Positions 17,617 through 17,935 of a stretch of DNA of 17,935 nt are shown one piece after another (within the stretch, counting starts at the first letter, position 1; every line of letters begins with the position of its first letter). Location: the NCBI GenBank assembly GCA_035946955.1, contig DASYYE010000228.1, forward strand, positions 1-17,935, in the 5' to 3' direction. The position numbers and the translations under genes are program-made. The notes below the pieces were generated by a model that was not told the origin of the DNA, made no database searches, and saw only the letters and a list, made by a program, of their open reading frames with translations. Origin of the DNA: DASYYE01 sp035946955. Lineage in GTDB: Bacteria > Actinomycetota > Actinomycetes > Streptosporangiales > Streptosporangiaceae.

Positions 17617-17935
17617 GGCAGGCGCACCACCGCGTAGACCGCACGATGGTCACTGCCTGGCAGGTCATGTACTGATGTGGCCAGTACCGCGCACCTGCGG
17701 TCGACGAGGACGTGGTCGATCGTGAGCAGCCCGGGCCCGTGCTCCGTGCCCCAGGTGGGGACCAGGCCGTTGCCTGTCTGGACGGCGGCATCGACGTAGC
17801 CGGAGCCCAGCAGGCTGCGGAGCTGTCCATGGTCGAGGGTGGCGTTGAAGTCGCCGGCCAGGATCCGCAGCGTGTGGCCGGCGGGGGGCAGCGCGCAGAG
17901 GTCATGGCGCCACAGGTCCGCCGCACTCGACAGCA
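17613..17935 (-). CDS. Endonuclease/exonuclease/phosphatase family protein (C-terminal part)
   Basis: The minus frame is open from the window edge to TAG at 17615-17613, giving the last 106 residues. It shows three C-terminal hallmarks of the EEP (DNase I-like) fold: GDFNATLDH with the catalytic Asp/Asn, LTIDHVLVD with the Asp-His segment, and GSDHRAV with the final catalytic Asp-His. Substrates in this family range from DNA to phosphoinositides and cannot be inferred. The start lies outside the window, so an N-terminal membrane region, common in actinobacterial members, cannot be checked. The gene is convergent with the mutase and shares the CTAG at its stop. Confidence 0.88.
   Translation of the reverse strand, partial: LSSAADLWRHDLCALPPAGHTLRILAGDFNATLDHGQLRSLLGSGYVDAAVQTGNGLVPTWGTEHGPGLLTIDHVLVDRRCAVLATSVHDLPGSDHRAVYAVVRLP

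Noticed and set aside
17606..17926. 106-codon minus-strand frame with ATG near the window end
   Set aside because: The adjacent frame, open to the edge, carries the EEP motifs GDFNA, TIDHVLVD and GSDHRAV; this one has none.

Overview
The window is GC-rich, with nearly every codon of the real genes ending in G or C, GTG used often as a start, and purine-rich ribosome sites. The gene families and their order point to an Actinomycetota genome, Streptomyces- or Streptosporangium-like, but the genus cannot be fixed from the sequence. No tRNA, rRNA, CRISPR array, transposase or phage gene was seen.

Layout. (1) 1-357: proline/alanine-coding-like DNA of uncertain strand, a 16-bp inverted repeat (144-219) and a 17-bp tandem repeat (281-357). 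(2) 358-2551, minus: a mycobacterial-type adenosine deaminase, a LURP-one-related (LOR) gene, and the remains of an MNT-HepT nucleotidyltransferase/toxin module. LOR and hepT each carry a single-base frameshift, and only the last 37 codons of the MNT gene remain. (3) 2569-3903, minus: a membrane-anchored GGDEF diguanylate cyclase with intact active and inhibitory sites. (4) 3904-4275: a gene-poor stretch with repeated GCGGCAT heptamers, a perfect palindrome and two tiny ORFs ending in a hairpin. (5) 4276-6472: divergent MFS exporter and SAM methyltransferase, separated by a 17-bp perfect inverted repeat. (6) 6477-17616: the main system, a nucleoside uptake and salvage locus made of two divergent operons. 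(7) 17613-17935, minus: the 3' end of an endonuclease/exonuclease/phosphatase (EEP) gene.

How the main locus works. The minus operon cdd-deoA-add deaminates cytidine/deoxycytidine and adenosine/deoxyadenosine and phosphorolyses thymidine and related pyrimidine nucleosides. The plus operon encodes a BMP-family nucleoside-binding lipoprotein, a double-domain ABC ATPase and two permeases, then purine nucleoside phosphorylase and a phosphohexomutase-superfamily enzyme that probably acts as phosphopentomutase. The expected flow is import, deamination, phosphorolysis to (deoxy)ribose 1-phosphate, then conversion to the 5-phosphate for central metabolism. From the ATPase to the mutase every junction is a 4-base ATGA/GTGA overlap. 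The ATPase itself seems to be entered by coupling from a 13-codon leader ORF. A long hairpin after the lipoprotein gene probably sets binding protein above transporter in expression.

Most of this is established biochemistry in a recognisable arrangement. The less ordinary parts are the leader ORF, the paired tiny ORFs with the heptamer cluster, the decayed MNT-HepT/LOR segment, and several perfect inverted repeats at gene boundaries.
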